A program made the position numbers and the translations under genes. Positions 63,418 to 64,000 of a stretch of DNA of 64,000 nt are shown here, in pieces (within the stretch, counting starts at the first letter, position 1; each line of letters begins with the position of its first letter). The notes under the pieces are model-generated. The model searched no databases, was not told where the DNA came from, and saw only the letters and a list, made by a program, of their open reading frames with translations. This stretch comes from Glycine soja. Its lineage: Eukaryota > Streptophyta > Magnoliopsida > Fabales > Fabaceae. The DNA lies in contig NC_041008.1 in NCBI RefSeq assembly GCF_004193775.1, positions 42,565,136-42,629,135 on the forward strand, written 5' to 3'.

Positions 63418-64000
63418 TTTTATTTTTATTATTATCATTATTAGAGATTTTTTTGCTACTAGAATGATAATGATTTTTTGTTTTAGATATGAAAGAGGGA
63501 AAAAAAAAAGTAAAAAGGAAGAGAGAGAAAAGATATAAAAAAAAAAGACAGACAAGTTTTGGGGGAAATTTTTTTACTAAGGTATTGACATGTATCCTAA
63601 GCATACCTTATTTTATTAATAGGTATAGATTTTTTTTAATGTATAATTTTTTATTATTTCAAATACTATAACATAATTTCATTTGATTTAAAATTTAAAT
63701 CATTATATATTGTTTCAAATTAAAACATCTTTTTATCAATTAAATTTTAAAATTGATGTAATCTTAATTAATTATAATTTAAAATTATTTTTTGGATTTT
63801 GATGCATTATGAATGAGTTTGTTTAAACTTTAAAAAAATAATTTTAAAATAAGTGTTTTTAAGAAGCATATAAGATTTGTTTCATAAAATAAGAATTTTT
63901 TTTTTAATAAAAGCAATTTAGATAAACACACTAAAAATACACGAAAGTTGCTTATTTTATTAATATAAACCCTTATTTTAACAAAGTTTAAACAAACGGA
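63418..64000. other. AT-rich end of window
   Basis: Low-complexity A/T DNA. The purine-rich stretch at 63488-63560 resembles 62440-62480. No gene. Confidence 0.6.

Noticed and set aside
63244..63604. Frames coding for poly-Asn, poly-Leu or poly-Ile
   Set aside because: These are translations of the (ATT)n microsatellite and flanking low-complexity DNA.

Overview
This window looks like nuclear DNA of a dicot plant, most likely a legume close to soybean. Genes have short GT-AG introns, intergenic DNA is very AT-rich, (TA)n, (ATT)n and (GA)n tracts are long, and debris of copia, LINE, Mutator-like, CACTA-like and other transposons is abundant. The protein families (nodulin-related protein, remorin, ELM2/SANT, DUF863, Cys2His2 zinc finger with an EAR motif) are plant families. 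The species cannot be proven from the sequence alone.

Five apparently functional protein-coding genes are present, all on the minus strand: a nodulin-related protein (2808-3167), a multi-exon remorin (4983-8993), an intronless three-finger C2H2 protein with a C-terminal EAR motif (23402-24970), an ELM2/SANT nuclear protein (33060-34809 plus a 5' UTR further right) and a DUF863 protein (48779-52690 plus a 5' UTR exon near 55569-55940). Four of the five families (ELM2, remorin, nodulin-related, DUF863) are, as I remember it, also close neighbours on Arabidopsis chromosome 1 around At1g13880-At1g13940. The window therefore looks like a conserved gene block expanded by transposon insertion.

The gaps hold the debris. 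12945-14560 has a GGCC-motif element and the C-terminal part of a MuDR-like transposase. 16321-19830 is a decayed but intron-bearing fragment of a plastidial alpha-glucan phosphorylase gene, split by a copia 3' end. 25640-28590 holds an old duplicated block to the right of, and so upstream of, the zinc-finger gene. 29403-29655 is a three-copy minisatellite with a CACGTG in each unit. 30170-31953 has a probable LTR remnant and a PB1-like N-terminal MULE fragment. 36840-41045 has CACTA-like ends and a FAR1/MULE pseudogene. 42213-47512 has an orphan transit-peptide-like exon and a broken LINE. 61820-63420 is a patchwork of local tandem duplications and microsatellites.

I found no bacterial-type operon, CRISPR array or clear RNA gene, and no convincing undescribed defence or metabolic system. 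The most useful leads are the remorin gene model with an intron directly after its ATG, the phosphorylase relic, the promoter-side duplications and the conserved gene block.
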